The notes under the pieces are model-generated. The model did not search any database, was not told the origin of the DNA, and worked only from the letters and a program-made list of their open reading frames with translations. From Stenotrophomonas sepilia (lineage in GTDB: Bacteria > Pseudomonadota > Gammaproteobacteria > Xanthomonadales > Xanthomonadaceae), in contig NZ_LXXZ01000034.1 in NCBI RefSeq assembly GCF_003244875.1, forward strand, positions 1 to 41,031: a stretch of 41,031 nucleotides of DNA, in the 5' to 3' direction. Position 1 is the stretch's first letter. Each line of letters starts with the position of its first letter. Position numbers and translations under genes: made by a program. Shown piece by piece: positions 23,144 through 32,218 of the stretch.

Positions 23144-25501
23144 TTACTTCTTCAGCGTGACCTCATCCAGCACCCACATCGCCGGGCGCGTATCGCCGGT
23201 GAAGTTGATGCACAGGTCACCCGTGCCCTGCGTGCCCTTCGGCAGCGCCGCACGCAGGGTCACGAAGCCATCGGCATCGGGCGTGGCCGGCAGCGGTACT
23301 TCAGCCAGCACCTTGCCCGTGCAATCACCGCGGCGGATCAGCATTTCGCCGTGTGCGCTCCGGGCCTTTTCGAAGCGACGCTTGGGTTCATCGTGGGCCA
23401 GCTGGAAGTAGTACGGAATGCGGCCCGCGCGGACCTCCACGCTGCCGATGCCGTCCAGCTGCGCCTGCGGCCAGCGCCAGCATGGCTGGAAGATGTCGAC
23501 GTTGAACACCGCACGCGTTCCCTCGCTCGGGCCGTCGTCTTCCAGACGCAGCACCAGCCCCTTCTTGCCCACACAGCTGAGCAGCGCATCGCTGCGGCGG
23601 CTGAGCAGCGACTGCGCGGTGAACGTGGCGATGGTCGGCTTCGCGGCCAGCATCTGGCCCTGGTAGAACGCGGCGGCCTGCACGGTGGTCGGCAGCGTCG
23701 CGGTCAGCGGCTGCTGGTACAACGGCGACTGCGCGGTCACCGGCTGGCCATCGGTGCTGTAGCGCACTTCATAACCCAGCGGGTTGGCCAGCGATAGGGT
23801 CACGGAGTTTTTCGCGCGATCATCGGTGTAGTCCACGCCCACTTCGAACGGGGTCTGAGCGTAGGCCAGGCCCCAGGCACGGTAGCGCTGCAGCTGCGCG
23901 GGCAGGCGCGCGAGGAAATCGCGGAAGTCGCGATGTTCCGGCGTACTCCAGCCGGTCTCGGCCACGGCGGCCAGGCGCGGGAACAGGTTGTGCTGCAGGC
24001 GCGCGTAGGTGCGCGTGTGCTCGGTAAACATGTTGGCCTGCAGGCCGAGAATGTGCTGGCGCTTGTCGGCCGCCAGCTCGGCCGGCACCGGCTCGAAGTT
24101 GTACAGCTTGCCGAGGTTGACCTGGGTCGGGCGGCCCGGCGGTTCATTCGGCGAGGCCGTCTGCAGGTAATCCAGGTACAGGTACCCCACCGGCGACATG
24201 ACCACGTCATGGCCGGCACTGGCTGCAGCCAGGCCACCTTCGGTGCCCTGCCACGACATCACCGTGGCCTGCGGTGGTAGGCCGCCTTCGAGGATTTCGT
24301 CCCAGCCGATCAGGCGCCGGTCGTGCTGCTCCAGGAAGGTCTCCAGGCGCTTGATGATGTGGCTCTGCATGGCCATTTCATCCTTGATGCCCAGCGCACG
24401 CATGCGCTGCTGCACCTGTTTCGAGGCTTCCCACTGGTCCTTGACTGCTTCGTCGCCGCCGACGTGGACGTACTTCGCAGGGAACAGCGCGATCACTTCT
24501 TCCAGTACGTTCTCGAGGAAGGTGACGGTGCTGTCTTCCACGTTGAACAGGTTCGGGAACACGCCCCATTCGCTGATCGGCTTCAGCGGGGTGTTGATTG
24601 AACCCAATTCCGGGTACGCGGCGATCGCCGCGGTGGCATGGCCGGGCACGTCGATTTCTGGAATCACCTGGATATGCAGCCTGGCGGCATAGGCGATCAC
24701 TTCGCGGATCTGCTCCTGCGTGTAGAAGCCGCAGTACGGATGCTCCTTGCCACTGGCCGGATCGATGCCACCGTCGCCGGCCGGCAGGCGGCAGCTGCCC
24801 ACCTCGGTCAGCTTCGGGTAGCGCTTGATCTCCATGCGCCAGCCCTGGTCATCGGTGAGGTGCCAATGGAAGGTATTGAGCTTGTGCGCGGCCATGGCAT
24901 CGAGCACGCGCTTGATCTCGTCCAGGCTCTGGAAATGCCGCGCCGAGTCGAGCATGAAACCGCGCCAGCCGAAGCGCGGCGCGTCCTGGATCTGCACCGC
25001 CGGCAGCACGCCGTTGCTGCCACCCGTGACCAGCTGGGCAAGCGTGGTTGCGCCGTAGAACAGGCCGGTTTCGTTGCCGGCCTGCACCAGCACGCCCTGC
25101 GCGGTGCTTTCCAGCGTGTAGCTCTCACCGCTGTCGCGGAAGGTCGGGACGATCTGGAAGCGGATGCTGCCCGACTTGCCTGCCGCCTTGCTCATGGCCG
25201 GCATGAGTCGCGGACCGCCACTGCGGGCCAGCAGGTCGGCGAACTGGGTGGCGACGCGCTGCGCGGCTTCGCCTTCGGCGTGCAGCGCGGTATCGGCGCG
25301 TACGGTGATGCCGCTGCCCTGGCCGTGCTGCACGGTAGCGGGCGCGGGAATCAGCATCAGGCTGCCGGCACGCAGCTGCGGGCCCGGTGCTTCAGCGGCC
25401 GGCGTGGGATCGGCGGCGAGTGCGGGCAGTGCCGGCAACAGGGCGAGCAGGCTGCCCAGCAGCACTGCGCTGCGCATCCGGGCGCGGGAAGGTTTGACCA
25501 T
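23144..25501 (-). CDS. Beta-N-acetylhexosaminidase, GH20
   Basis: A 785-residue exported glycoside hydrolase that removes terminal GlcNAc (and often GalNAc) from oligosaccharides. A Sec signal peptide (about 1-29, ending LPALA) precedes the N-terminal GH20b-type domain (about 45-165) and a (beta/alpha)8 catalytic domain (about 170-520). The catalytic Asp350-Glu351 pair is in YVHVGGDEAVKDQWE, with substrate-binding DDQGWR and PEIDVPGHATA upstream and WDEILEGG downstream. About 250 C-terminal residues form one or two beta-rich accessory domains (ITVTLSLANP-like and a carbohydrate-binding-like end). AAGGAGT lies 7 bases before the ATG. As the last gene of the leftward arm it would release GlcNAc for NagP. 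Confidence 0.94.
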   Translation of the reverse strand: MVKPSRARMRSAVLLGSLLALLPALPALAADPTPAAEAPGPQLRAGSLMLIPAPATVQHGQGSGITVRADTALHAEGEAAQRVATQFADLLARSGGPRLMPAMSKAAGKSGSIRFQIVPTFRDSGESYTLESTAQGVLVQAGNETGLFYGATTLAQLVTGGSNGVLPAVQIQDAPRFGWRGFMLDSARHFQSLDEIKRVLDAMAAHKLNTFHWHLTDDQGWRMEIKRYPKLTEVGSCRLPAGDGGIDPASGKEHPYCGFYTQEQIREVIAYAARLHIQVIPEIDVPGHATAAIAAYPELGSINTPLKPISEWGVFPNLFNVEDSTVTFLENVLEEVIALFPAKYVHVGGDEAVKDQWEASKQVQQRMRALGIKDEMAMQSHIIKRLETFLEQHDRRLIGWDEILEGGLPPQATVMSWQGTEGGLAAASAGHDVVMSPVGYLYLDYLQTASPNEPPGRPTQVNLGKLYNFEPVPAELAADKRQHILGLQANMFTEHTRTYARLQHNLFPRLAAVAETGWSTPEHRDFRDFLARLPAQLQRYRAWGLAYAQTPFEVGVDYTDDRAKNSVTLSLANPLGYEVRYSTDGQPVTAQSPLYQQPLTATLPTTVQAAAFYQGQMLAAKPTIATFTAQSLLSRRSDALLSCVGKKGLVLRLEDDGPSEGTRAVFNVDIFQPCWRWPQAQLDGIGSVEVRAGRIPYYFQLAHDEPKRRFEKARSAHGEMLIRRGDCTGKVLAEVPLPATPDADGFVTLRAALPKGTQGTGDLCINFTGDTRPAMWVLDEVTLKK

Positions 25502-25542
25502 CGGAACGACTCCTTGGAACGGTGCGATGAACGCTATACATG

Positions 25543-25578
25543 AAAAACGCCGGGCCCGGAATGACCCAGGCCCGGCGT
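25543..25578 (-). terminator. Rho-independent terminator after the TonB-dependent receptor gene
   Basis: A perfect 10-bp stem (ACGCCGGGCC at 25547-25556 with GGCCCGGCGT at 25569-25578), 12-base loop, and a run of five T on the minus strand (25543-25547). It separates the receptor gene from the GH20 gene, so the latter probably also has its own promoter in the 40 bp that follow. Confidence 0.88.
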
Positions 25579-25612
25579 GCGTGCACGACTCGGCGATGTT
25601 GCTGCCGCTGGA

Positions 25613-28276
25613 TCAGTACTTGAAGCGGAAGTTGAGGTAGTACTGGCGACCGTTGCTGTAGAACGAGGTCGGGATGGCCGCGGTCTGGTAGTACTTGTAG
25701 GTCGGGTTGTTGAGGTTCAGGCCATCCAGGCTGATGCTCAGCCAATCGGTGGCCTTGTAGCTCAGCGATGCCGACAGCGTGCCGAAATCATCCTGGTAGT
25801 ACGGGTTGGTGCCCGACAGGCTGATCAGGAACGAGGAACGGCGGGTGTAGCTGACCCGGGCGCCAAAACGCTCGTTCTCGAAGTAGGCACCCACGTTGTA
25901 GGTGTTCTTCGAGGTGCCCAGCAGGTTGTGCGAACCATCCGACCAGGTGTGCGAGGTGGTGCCGTTGGCGTAGGTGTAGTTGGCATTGATGCCGAAGTAC
26001 TCGCCGATCGGCTGCTCGTAGGCCACTTCCACGCCGGTGACCTTGCCGTCGGCATTGATCGGGGTGGAGATCTGGTAGGTCTCAAGCTGGTTGGTCAGTT
26101 CGCTGTAGAGCTGGCGCGAGACCACGTCGAAGGCGATGTAGTCCTTCAGCTTCATGTGGTACGCACCCACCGACAGCAGGCCGCGCGGCATGAAGTACCA
26201 CTCCAGGTTGGCATCCAGGTTGGTCGACAGGGTCGGCTTGAGGTTCGGATTGCCGCCGCCGCCGGTGCGGTTCAGGTCCGAGCCGTACGAGGACGCGCCC
26301 AGTGCGGAGTAGTCCGGCAGGGTCTGGGTCTGCGAGGCGGCGACACGCAGCACCAGCGAGTCGTCCAGGTCGAACTTGATGTTGGCGCTGGGCAGGACAC
26401 GGTTGCGCTTGTTCTGGAAGGCCAGGCGCTCCCACATGCCGAACAGGCTGCTGACATCGGCATCTGCGGCCTTGCTGACGGCGTTGTAGGTGTCGATGTC
26501 CTGCTTGATGTTGACGTAGCGCAGGCCGACGTTGCCGCTCCACCAGTCGCCGCGGAAGTTGGCCTGCACATAGCCGGCGAAGTTCTTTTCCTTCACCTTC
26601 CACTCGGCGCCATAGTTGTGGCGACCGGTCGGGCCGTCATTGCCGGCCAGCCAGGTGGAGTTGTTGGTCACCGCGTCCTTCAGCGCGCCCGGGGTGAAGT
26701 ACCACAGGTTGCGCGGGAAAGTGCCGCCGATGTCACCGGCAAAGCCGCTGGGATAGTTGGCCGTGGCACCGTTCTTCAGCGCGCTCCAGATGTCACCCGG
26801 GGTTGCACCTTCCGGCGACAGCGCTTCGCGCTTGTGGTCGGCGAAACGCAGGCCGAAGTCGATCGAGCTCAGTACGCCGCCATCATTGAAGTACTGGTTG
26901 AAGTCGAGCGTGGCCCACTTCTCCTTGTCTTCAGCGGTGACCTGCTGGTTGCCCCAGGTGCCGAAGCTGGTCACGCCGTTGGGCGAGAGGTCGCCGCCGA
27001 CGTTCCAGTCGATCGGCGAGCCATTGCCGTGGGTGGCCCAGCTGGCGCCGCCGCCGTTGGCGAGGGTGACCTCGGCGATGTACTGGCGCGGCGTCTCGCC
27101 GGTGCCCTTGGTGCTGCCGGCCTGGAACGTGGCGGTCAGGCTGTCGCTGATCTGCCAGTCGGCATCGAAGGTGACATAGCTCGACTTGGCCTTCGACTCG
27201 CGGTAGATCATGTCGTACACCGCATAGTCGGTGCCCGGCACGCCACTGTAGGTGGCGTTGGTCAGCACGCCGTCCTTGACCACATAGCCCGGATCCGGCG
27301 CCTGCGACTTGGCGAAGCTGTTGCCGAACATCATGAAGTTGCGGTTGTAGTTGTTGGCCTTCAGCTCGGAGCTGAAACCATTCAGGCCCAGGGTGAGGCT
27401 GTCGCTCGGCTTGAACTGCAGCGAGACCAGGCCGCCCTTGCGTTCGCGGGTCTGTTCGAACAGGGTCGAACCCAGCAGGCCCGGCACGTTGACGCCGATC
27501 AGGTCCGGATTGGTCCTGGCGACCGGGTCGCCGGCGCCGATCTTGAAGAAGCCGCCCGGGATTTCCTGCGCTTCACGGCGCAGTTCGCGCTTCTGGCTGA
27601 AGCCCTGCACCATCACGCCGAAGGTGCCTTCGTCGTTCTTGTAATTGAACAATGCCGAGTACTGCGGATCGGTCGATTTGGCCAGGTCCGAACGCACCGC
27701 ACCGATGGAGCCTTCCGCGGTGAACGGCTTGGAGAATTCCAGCGGCTTGCGGGTGATGATGTTGACGGTACCGGTGGTGCCGCCGTCCTGCAGCTTGGCC
27801 TGCGAGGACTTGTTCACTTCCACCGAGCTGACCAGTTCCGACGGCAGCAGCGAGTAGCTGACGCTGCGGCCGACGTTGTTGCCCTGGCTGAGCACGAACC
27901 AGTCGGCCGAGCCGACGGTGTGGCCGTTGATCAGGGTCTGGGTCAGGCTCGGGCTGGTGCCGCGCAGGCTGACACGGTCGGCTTCGTCGAAGCCACCTTC
28001 GTCGGCGCTGGACGAGCTGATGTTCACGCCCGGCAGGCGCTGCAGGGTATCGGCAACGTTGTGCGCGGGCAGCTTGCCCACGTCTTCGGCGGTGACCACT
28101 TCCACGCGCGCATTGGCTTCGCGCTTGGTGTCCAGCGACTTTTCCATCGAGCCACGGATGCCGGTAACGGTCACGGTGTCCAGATCGGTGGCGGTCGGGG
28201 CCGCCTGCTGCGCGTGCGCACTGAAGGCGATGCAGCTGACGATGGCGGCCGAAAGCAGGGTCTTGCGGGTGTTCAT
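25613..28276 (-). CDS. TonB-dependent receptor (probable chitooligosaccharide/GlcNAc outer-membrane transporter)
   Basis: An 887-residue outer-membrane receptor. A signal peptide (about 1-23, ending AFSAHA) is followed by a TonB-box-like DTVTVTG, a plug domain (about 45-180: VVTAEDVGKLPAHNVADTLQRLPGV, then GTTGTVNIITRKPLEF) and a 22-strand barrel ending in the aromatic YYLNFRFKY. The extended GSMEKSLDTKR plug start is typical of xanthomonad sugar receptors. GAGGAGA precedes the ATG at 28276; the frame is open further upstream, but the signal peptide fixes the start. Between the kinase and GH20 genes in a GlcNAc locus, the likely substrate is chitooligosaccharide or another GlcNAc-containing glycan; this is inferred from context. 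Confidence 0.92.
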   Translation of the reverse strand: MNTRKTLLSAAIVSCIAFSAHAQQAAPTATDLDTVTVTGIRGSMEKSLDTKREANARVEVVTAEDVGKLPAHNVADTLQRLPGVNISSSSADEGGFDEADRVSLRGTSPSLTQTLINGHTVGSADWFVLSQGNNVGRSVSYSLLPSELVSSVEVNKSSQAKLQDGGTTGTVNIITRKPLEFSKPFTAEGSIGAVRSDLAKSTDPQYSALFNYKNDEGTFGVMVQGFSQKRELRREAQEIPGGFFKIGAGDPVARTNPDLIGVNVPGLLGSTLFEQTRERKGGLVSLQFKPSDSLTLGLNGFSSELKANNYNRNFMMFGNSFAKSQAPDPGYVVKDGVLTNATYSGVPGTDYAVYDMIYRESKAKSSYVTFDADWQISDSLTATFQAGSTKGTGETPRQYIAEVTLANGGGASWATHGNGSPIDWNVGGDLSPNGVTSFGTWGNQQVTAEDKEKWATLDFNQYFNDGGVLSSIDFGLRFADHKREALSPEGATPGDIWSALKNGATANYPSGFAGDIGGTFPRNLWYFTPGALKDAVTNNSTWLAGNDGPTGRHNYGAEWKVKEKNFAGYVQANFRGDWWSGNVGLRYVNIKQDIDTYNAVSKAADADVSSLFGMWERLAFQNKRNRVLPSANIKFDLDDSLVLRVAASQTQTLPDYSALGASSYGSDLNRTGGGGNPNLKPTLSTNLDANLEWYFMPRGLLSVGAYHMKLKDYIAFDVVSRQLYSELTNQLETYQISTPINADGKVTGVEVAYEQPIGEYFGINANYTYANGTTSHTWSDGSHNLLGTSKNTYNVGAYFENERFGARVSYTRRSSFLISLSGTNPYYQDDFGTLSASLSYKATDWLSISLDGLNLNNPTYKYYQTAAIPTSFYSNGRQYYLNFRFKY

Positions 28277-28419
28277 GATGTCTCTCCTCATCACTCGATT
28301 GGGTGCCGGCGGCGGTGTTCGGTTACGGTTGCGATGACATGCGCGGGGCGGCGGCGAAGTCCCGTGCGTTGGCGTGCCACGTACTGCGTGCTGCGATTGC
28401 GTTGAAGCCTGTTGCGGTG

Positions 28420-29436
28420 TCAGGCGGCCGATTGCTGCAGGTACCAGCTGGCAGCGCCGACCACGCCCAGCTGGCCGTGTTCGACGACCTTCACCGGGAT
28501 GCGTGCCAGCGCTTCGCCCATCGGCCCCTTCTGCAGGTAGCGTTCGACGAAGGTGCTGGCGTGCAGGTATTCGCGGATCTGCGGCAGGATGCCGCCGGCC
28601 AGGTAGACGCCACCGTGGGCGCCGTAGAACAGCGCCATGTCGCCGATGGTGCTGCCGAGCAGGCCACAGAACACGTCCAGCGCCTGGCGCGCATGTGCAT
28701 CGGTATCGGCCATGGCGGCGGCGGTGACTGCGTCGGGGCTTGCCAGGGTCGGCGCCTGCCCCTGCAGTGCACACACCGCACGGTACAGGTTCATCAGGCC
28801 GGGGCCGGAGATCGCATGCTCGATCGACACGTGCGCACGGTCGCGCTGCATGTGGCGGACGATGGCCATTTCCAGTTCGGTGCTGGCCGCCAGGGTCGGC
28901 TGGCCGGCTTCGGTGGGCAGCACCACCGGGCCGTGCGCGGTGGGGATCCACAGCGCGGCGCCCAGACCGGTGCCGGGGCCGACCACGAGGGTCGGGCCAC
29001 GCGCGGCGGTCTCCGGCCCGCACAGGTGCAGCACGCCGCTGGCGTCGACCTGCGCAGCGGCATAGGCCACCGCTTCGAAGTCGTTGACGATGTAGACCCG
29101 CTGCAGGCCGACATCGGCCTCCACCTGGCGCGCCGACAGCGGCCACGGCAGGTTGGCGGTGATCACCGTGCCGTCTTCGCGGGCATAGCCGGCGCTGGCG
29201 ACCACGCAATGCGTGGGCCGCGGGCCTTCGCCCAGGAAGTCGGACAGGATCGCGCTGAGGCCGGCATGGTCGGCATTGCGGTACTTGCGGTACTCCAGCA
29301 CCTGCACCGGATGGGCGGCGTCACCGCTGGCCTGGACCCGGGCCACGCGCACATGGGTGCCACCGACGTCGGCGGCCAGGAACGAGGGCGCGACGCGGGA
29401 CAGGACATGCGACGGGGCGGGGTGGCTGGCGGTCAC
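28420..29436 (-). CDS. Glucokinase-family hexokinase, likely N-acetylglucosamine kinase
   Basis: A 338-residue cytosolic kinase of the bacterial glucokinase (Glk) family. It has the phosphate-binding motif AADVGGTHVRVARV (about 21-34), the catalytic Asp119 in YIVNDFEAVAYA, and the second nucleotide motif VVGPGTGLGAALW. Homologues in Xanthomonas GlcNAc loci act as GlcNAc kinases although named glucokinase. The locus has no other GlcNAc kinase and NagA needs GlcNAc-6-phosphate, so that role is favoured. The GTG start at 29436 is chosen because AGGAG lies 7 bases upstream and it begins just before the ATP motif; the frame is open upstream without a site. It heads the leftward arm facing nagP. 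Confidence 0.88.
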   Translation of the reverse strand: MTASHPAPSHVLSRVAPSFLAADVGGTHVRVARVQASGDAAHPVQVLEYRKYRNADHAGLSAILSDFLGEGPRPTHCVVASAGYAREDGTVITANLPWPLSARQVEADVGLQRVYIVNDFEAVAYAAAQVDASGVLHLCGPETAARGPTLVVGPGTGLGAALWIPTAHGPVVLPTEAGQPTLAASTELEMAIVRHMQRDRAHVSIEHAISGPGLMNLYRAVCALQGQAPTLASPDAVTAAAMADTDAHARQALDVFCGLLGSTIGDMALFYGAHGGVYLAGGILPQIREYLHASTFVERYLQKGPMGEALARIPVKVVEHGQLGVVGAASWYLQQSAA

Positions 29437-29507
29437 GCGGGCTCCTGCTGCAGGTGGGCCGGCCCGGGGATCGGGGGCGGCGATTGGGGCGGAGTCTGTA
29501 ACCGCGC

Positions 29508-29521
29508 TGACAACGATGTCA
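29508..29521. promoter_or_regulatory. Probable NagR operator 1
   Basis: TGACAACGATGTCA, a dyad TGACA-N4-TGTCA with a central CG as is usual for LacI-family regulators. It lies 72 bp upstream of the kinase GTG. A related site occurs at 29745, and nagR (LacI family) is encoded in the locus. Confidence 0.6.
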
Positions 29522-29570
29522 ACGAGTTCGTGACACTTTCGTTGCTGCGTCGCAACGAATGCGGCGGGCA

Positions 29571-29582
29571 GTAAACGTTTAC
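29571..29582. promoter_or_regulatory. Perfect palindrome GTAAACGTTTAC, candidate operator
   Basis: A perfect 12-bp palindrome with central CG, the form of a LacI-family operator, but different in sequence from the two TGACA-type sites. A 7-bp inverted repeat TCGTTGC/GCAACGA lies just to its left (29539-29558). The regulator is unknown. Confidence 0.4.
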
Positions 29583-29712
29583 ACGGTGTGAGTGCGGGTT
29601 TCACATGGGAACCATTGGCGCACGGGGCTCTAGGCCTGCCGCGCATTCAGCGGGGCGTATCGCGGCGGACTTGCGCAGTGCAGCACAAGGTTCAGGCAGG
29701 CGTGCATGGAAG

Positions 29713-29758
29713 TTGACAAACCGCCGTTGTCCATCGAAAGAATGTGACAACGTTGTTC
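29713..29758 (+). promoter_or_regulatory. nagP promoter with overlapping NagR operator 2
   Basis: A perfect -35 TTGACA (29713-29718) and a -10-like AAGAAT (29738-29743, spacing 19) lie directly before TGACAACGTTGTTC (29745-29758), whose core ACAACGTTGT is a perfect palindrome. The operator would cover the transcription start, the expected position for repression. Confidence 0.55.
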
Positions 29759-29811
29759 CCAGCCACTCTCCGACGCCGCGTTCTGCGGCCGTCGCCGCAG
29801 GAGCCCTCCTG

Positions 29812-31104
29812 ATGTCCGCCGTCCCCGCTGCAAGCGCGCGCCCGAACGTGGCCACCTCCATCGCCATCGTTGGCGTGTTGTTCTTCCTGATCGGCTTCTT
29901 CACCTGGCTCAACGGCCCGCTGATCACCTTCGTCAAGTTGGCCTTCGAACTCAGCGAGGTCGGCGCCTTCCTGGTGCTGATGGTGTTCTACCTGTCCTAT
30001 TTCTTCCTGGCCCTGCCGGCGTCCTGGATCCTGCGCCGCACCGGCATGAAGAAGGGCCTGAGCCTGAGCCTGCTGGTGATGGCCGGTGGTGCCGCGCTGT
30101 TCGGTGAATTCGCCACCCAGCGCTGGTACCCGGGCGCGCTCGGCGGCCTGTTCGTGATCGGCAGCGGCCTGGCGCTGCTGCAGACCGCGATCAATCCCTA
30201 CATCTCCATCCTTGGTCCGATTGAAACCGCGGCACGCCGCATCGCGCTGATGGGCATCTGCAACAAGATTGCCGGCATGCTGGCGCCGGTGCTGATCGGC
30301 ACTCTGGTGCTGCATGGCATCGGCGATCTGGACAAGCAGGTGCAGGCTGCCGACGCGGTCACCAAGGCCGCGCTGCTCAACGAATTCGCCGCCAAGATCC
30401 ATGCGCCGTACCTGGCGATGGCCGCGCTGCTGGTGGTGCTGGCGGTGGCCGTGCTGTTCTCGCCTCTGCCCGAGATCAAGTCCTCCGAAGCCAATGCAAC
30501 GCCGTCAGGGGCACCGGGAACGGCCGAGCGCCGCAGCATCTTCCAGTTCCCGCATCTGTGGCTGGGCGTGCTGTGCCTGTTCGTGTACGTAGGCGTGGAA
30601 GTCATGGCCGGTGATGCGATCGGCACCTACGGCCACGGTTTCGGCTTGCCGCTGGACCAGACCAAGATGTTCACCTCGCTGACGCTGGGTGCGATGTTGG
30701 CCGGCTACGTGGTCGGCCTGCTGGCGATCCCTGGCCTGGTCTCGCAGTCGCGCTACCTGACCATTTCGGCAGTGATGGGCGTGGTGTTCTGCCTGGGCGC
30801 CTGGGCTACGCACGGCTACGTCTCGGTGGCTTTCGTGGCGCTGCTGGGCTTTGCCAACGCCATGATGTGGCCGGCCATCTTCCCGCTGGCGATCCGCGGC
30901 CTGGGCCGCTTCACCGAGACCGGCTCGGCCCTGCTGGTGATGGGCATCGCCGGCGGCGCGATCATTCCGCAGCTGTTCGCCGTGCTCAAGCAGCACATCG
31001 ACTTCCAGCTGGTGTTCGTGCTGCTGATGGTGCCGTGCTACCTGTACATCCTGTTCTACTCGGTGATCGGCCATCGTGCCGGCCTGCCGCAGGACAAGGC
31101 CTGA
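29812..31104 (+). CDS. nagP: N-acetylglucosamine permease NagP (FHS family MFS transporter)
   Basis: A 430-residue inner-membrane transporter with about 12 hydrophobic helices, of the fucose/glucose-galactose:H+ symporter (FHS) group. Diagnostic segments are FFLIGFFTWLNGPLITFVKL in helix 1, LALPASWILRRTG after helix 2, and LLQTAINPYISILGP in helix 4. A hydrophilic loop at about 220-245 separates the halves. The start at 29812 has AGGAG upstream; the frame is open earlier but without a site. NagP is the proton-coupled GlcNAc importer of Shewanella and xanthomonads, which lack the PTS route; the neighbours nagR, nagB-II and nagA support that assignment over glucose or galactose transport. Confidence 0.93.
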   Translation: MSAVPAASARPNVATSIAIVGVLFFLIGFFTWLNGPLITFVKLAFELSEVGAFLVLMVFYLSYFFLALPASWILRRTGMKKGLSLSLLVMAGGAALFGEFATQRWYPGALGGLFVIGSGLALLQTAINPYISILGPIETAARRIALMGICNKIAGMLAPVLIGTLVLHGIGDLDKQVQAADAVTKAALLNEFAAKIHAPYLAMAALLVVLAVAVLFSPLPEIKSSEANATPSGAPGTAERRSIFQFPHLWLGVLCLFVYVGVEVMAGDAIGTYGHGFGLPLDQTKMFTSLTLGAMLAGYVVGLLAIPGLVSQSRYLTISAVMGVVFCLGAWATHGYVSVAFVALLGFANAMMWPAIFPLAIRGLGRFTETGSALLVMGIAGGAIIPQLFAVLKQHIDFQLVFVLLMVPCYLYILFYSVIGHRAGLPQDKA

Positions 31105-31143
31105 TCGGCGATGATGGACGGCAGCCAACCCCAGGGAAAACCC

Positions 31144-32211
31144 ATGCGCAGAGCGACCATCAAGGACGTTGCGGAGAAGGCCAAGGTCTCGCTGAAGACG
31201 GTCTCGCGGGTGATCAACAACGAGCCCTCGGTGATGCAGGCCACCCGTGCGCGGGTGCTGCGTGCCATCGCCGAGCTCGACTACGAGCCCGATCCGTCCG
31301 CGCGCAACCTGCGCAGCGGCACTACCTTCGTGATCGGGCTGGTCTACGACAACCCGAACCCGTACCACATCATCGGCGTGCAGAACGGCGTGCTGGCCGC
31401 GTGCCGCGAGACCGGTTTCGGCCTGCAGATCCATCCCTGTGATTCGAGCTCGCCGTTGCTGGCCGATGAACTGGCCGACTGGGTGCAGCGCTCGCGGCTG
31501 GCGGGGCTGGTGCTGACCGCGCCGATGTCCGAGCGCCGCGACCTGATCCAGGCGCTGACCGCGCGTGGCATCAAGCTGGTGCGCATCATCGCCGCCACTG
31601 AAGACCCGGCCGACGGCGCCTGCGTGTTCGTCGACGACCGCGAGGCGGCCTACGAGATCACCGAGCACCTGATCCAGCTGGGCCACCAGCGCATCGGCTT
31701 CCTCTGGGGCGGCAGCTCGCACCGCTCCTCGGGCGAACGCTACGCCGGTTACGAAGCCGCGCTGAAGGACTACGGCATGACCGTGGACAAGCACCTGGTG
31801 GTGCAGGGCGATTACACCTTCGACGATGGTTTCCGTGGGGCGCGCCGCCTGCTGGCGCTGCGCGAACCGCCCACCGCCATCTTCGGTTCCAACGACGAAA
31901 TCGCTGCCGGCGTGCTGGCCGCCGCCAAGTCGGCCGGCATGAACGTGCCCTACGACCTGTCCATCGCCGGTTTCGAGGACAGCCCGTTCTCGCGCCAGTC
32001 GTGGCCACCGCTGACCACCGCCAAGCAGGCCACCGAGGACATCGCCCGCCACGCCGCGCGCCTGCTGATCGCACAACTGCGCAGCGACGCCTACGACGAT
32101 GCGCCGGCACCGCTGCACAACCAGGGCTTCGTGCCGCAACTGGTGGTGCGCGGTTCGACCGCGCCGATGCGCCCGGCCGGCGCACGCCCCCTTCCTTCCG
32201 ATCCTGCCTGA
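31144..32211 (+). CDS. nagR: LacI-family transcriptional regulator NagR
   Basis: A 355-residue repressor. The N-terminal helix-turn-helix reads ATIKDVAEKAKVSLKTVSRV, followed by the hinge YEPDPSARNLRSG and a periplasmic-binding-protein-like effector domain (about 60-340: FVIGLVYDNPNPYHI, AIFGSNDEIAAGVL, IAGFEDSPFSRQSWPPLTT). ATG 31144 starts right before the helix-turn-helix, as is usual in the family; an in-frame ATG at 31111 would add 11 residues. Placement between nagP and nagB-II and the dyads in the divergent promoter region make it the likely GlcNAc-pathway repressor. The inducer is probably GlcNAc-6-phosphate or a related intermediate, by analogy. Confidence 0.92.
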   Translation: MRRATIKDVAEKAKVSLKTVSRVINNEPSVMQATRARVLRAIAELDYEPDPSARNLRSGTTFVIGLVYDNPNPYHIIGVQNGVLAACRETGFGLQIHPCDSSSPLLADELADWVQRSRLAGLVLTAPMSERRDLIQALTARGIKLVRIIAATEDPADGACVFVDDREAAYEITEHLIQLGHQRIGFLWGGSSHRSSGERYAGYEAALKDYGMTVDKHLVVQGDYTFDDGFRGARRLLALREPPTAIFGSNDEIAAGVLAAAKSAGMNVPYDLSIAGFEDSPFSRQSWPPLTTAKQATEDIARHAARLLIAQLRSDAYDDAPAPLHNQGFVPQLVVRGSTAPMRPAGARPLPSDPA

Positions 32212-32218
32212 GCCTGCC

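Noticed and set aside
25577..28405. A 942-codon open frame on the plus strand, antisense to the TonB-dependent receptor gene
   Set aside because: It mirrors a clear receptor gene with signal peptide, plug and barrel. Its translation has no recognisable domain and is Val/Ala/Arg-biased, as expected of the complement of GC-rich coding DNA.
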